Origin: an uncultured delta proteobacterium
Lineage (GTDB): Bacteria > Myxococcota_A > Polyangia > Polyangiales > Ga0077539
Assembly (NCBI GenBank): GCA_903860995.1
Contig: CAIOSS010001320.1
Span: 1-6,138 of the forward strand
Length of the DNA stretch: 6,138 bases
Direction: 5' to 3'
A program made the position numbers and the translations under genes. This document shows positions 6,019 through 6,138 of the stretch, piece after piece. Under the pieces are notes generated by a model, which saw nothing but the letters and a program-made list of their open reading frames with translations, made no database searches and was not told the DNA's origin. Position 1 is the stretch's first letter; each line of letters opens with the position of its first letter.

Positions 6019-6138
6019 ATGGCGCGCAAAGTCCTCGGCAACGACCCCTTCGGCGGCGACACCCCGAAGCCCGCGGCGCCCGCCGCGAAGAAGGCAGCCC
6101 CCGCCCCCGCGAAGAAGCCCGCGCCGGCCCCCGCGAAG
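6019..6138 (+). CDS. N-terminus of an Ala/Lys/Pro-rich protein (truncated by window edge)
   Basis: Forty codons are visible from the ATG at 6019 to the edge. The protein opens MARKVLGNDPFGGDTPKP and passes into an Ala/Pro/Lys tract of low complexity. No catalytic domain is visible. The ribosome binding site is weak (GAGCGG at 6005-6010). A C7 run at 5994-6000 lies in the 33-nt gap after the SDR stop. From memory, an LGNDPF-type opening followed by a basic low-complexity tail occurs on lysophospholipid acyltransferase (PlsC-like) proteins of myxobacteria, and atypical SDR genes sit beside such acyltransferases in some actinobacteria; this is a suggestion only. A histone-H1-like or other DNA-binding tail would look the same over this length. 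Confidence 0.7.
   Translation, partial: MARKVLGNDPFGGDTPKPAAPAAKKAAPAPAKKPAPAPAK
6085..6138 (+). repeat. 24-nt period repeat encoding AKK-Ala/Pro units
   Basis: GCGAAGAAG occurs at 6085 and 6109 and restarts at 6133 before the edge, a period of exactly 24 nt. The encoded units are AKKAAPAP, AKKPAPAP and the start of a third (AK). The tract is basic and probably disordered and continues beyond the window. Confidence 0.75.

Overview
The window is strongly GC-rich and densely packed, with every gene on the + strand and mostly GC-ending codons. Gene content, order and low-complexity protein tails suggest a high-GC deltaproteobacterial-type genome, most likely Myxococcota. No rRNA or other phylogenetic marker is present, so this is an inference. 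I see no mobile element, CRISPR array, tRNA, rRNA or toxin/defence cassette; this is a chromosomal housekeeping region.

Layout. Positions 1-1097 hold the 3' part of a PSP1-domain gene (RicT/YaaT family) whose start lies off the left edge; it carries a Pro/Gln/Arg-rich N-terminal extension built from repeats. After a 79-nt gap comes metG (1177-3261), methionyl-tRNA synthetase with a C-terminal EMAPII/Trbp111-type tRNA-binding domain. It has two oddities: an altered, internally duplicated KMSKS loop and a six-copy Ala-Ala-Pro linker. A HEAT-repeat protein (3261-4115) overlaps the metG stop by one base. A TatD-family metal-dependent nuclease (4112-4906) overlaps the HEAT gene by four. After 44 nt, an extended-SDR NAD(P)-binding protein (4951-5985) follows, lacking the usual catalytic Ser and Tyr. 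The last 120 nt are the first 40 codons of a gene with an Ala/Lys/Pro-rich N-terminus, cut by the right edge.

How they fit together. metG, the HEAT gene and tatD are almost certainly one translationally coupled unit, and ricT may be co-transcribed with them. The order ricT ... metG ... tatD matches, with different intervening genes, the Bacillus subtilis yaaT ... metS ... yabD neighbourhood as I recall it, so this looks like an old conserved cluster into which a HEAT-repeat gene was inserted. The SDR gene and the truncated downstream gene may form a second module, possibly an atypical SDR paired with a lysophospholipid acyltransferase. That pairing rests on memory of similar neighbourhoods, because the acyltransferase domain would lie outside the window.

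I found no convincing undescribed system. The points most worth a second look are the MetRS KMSKS-loop duplication, the SDR with replaced catalytic residues, and the HEAT protein locked between metG and tatD.
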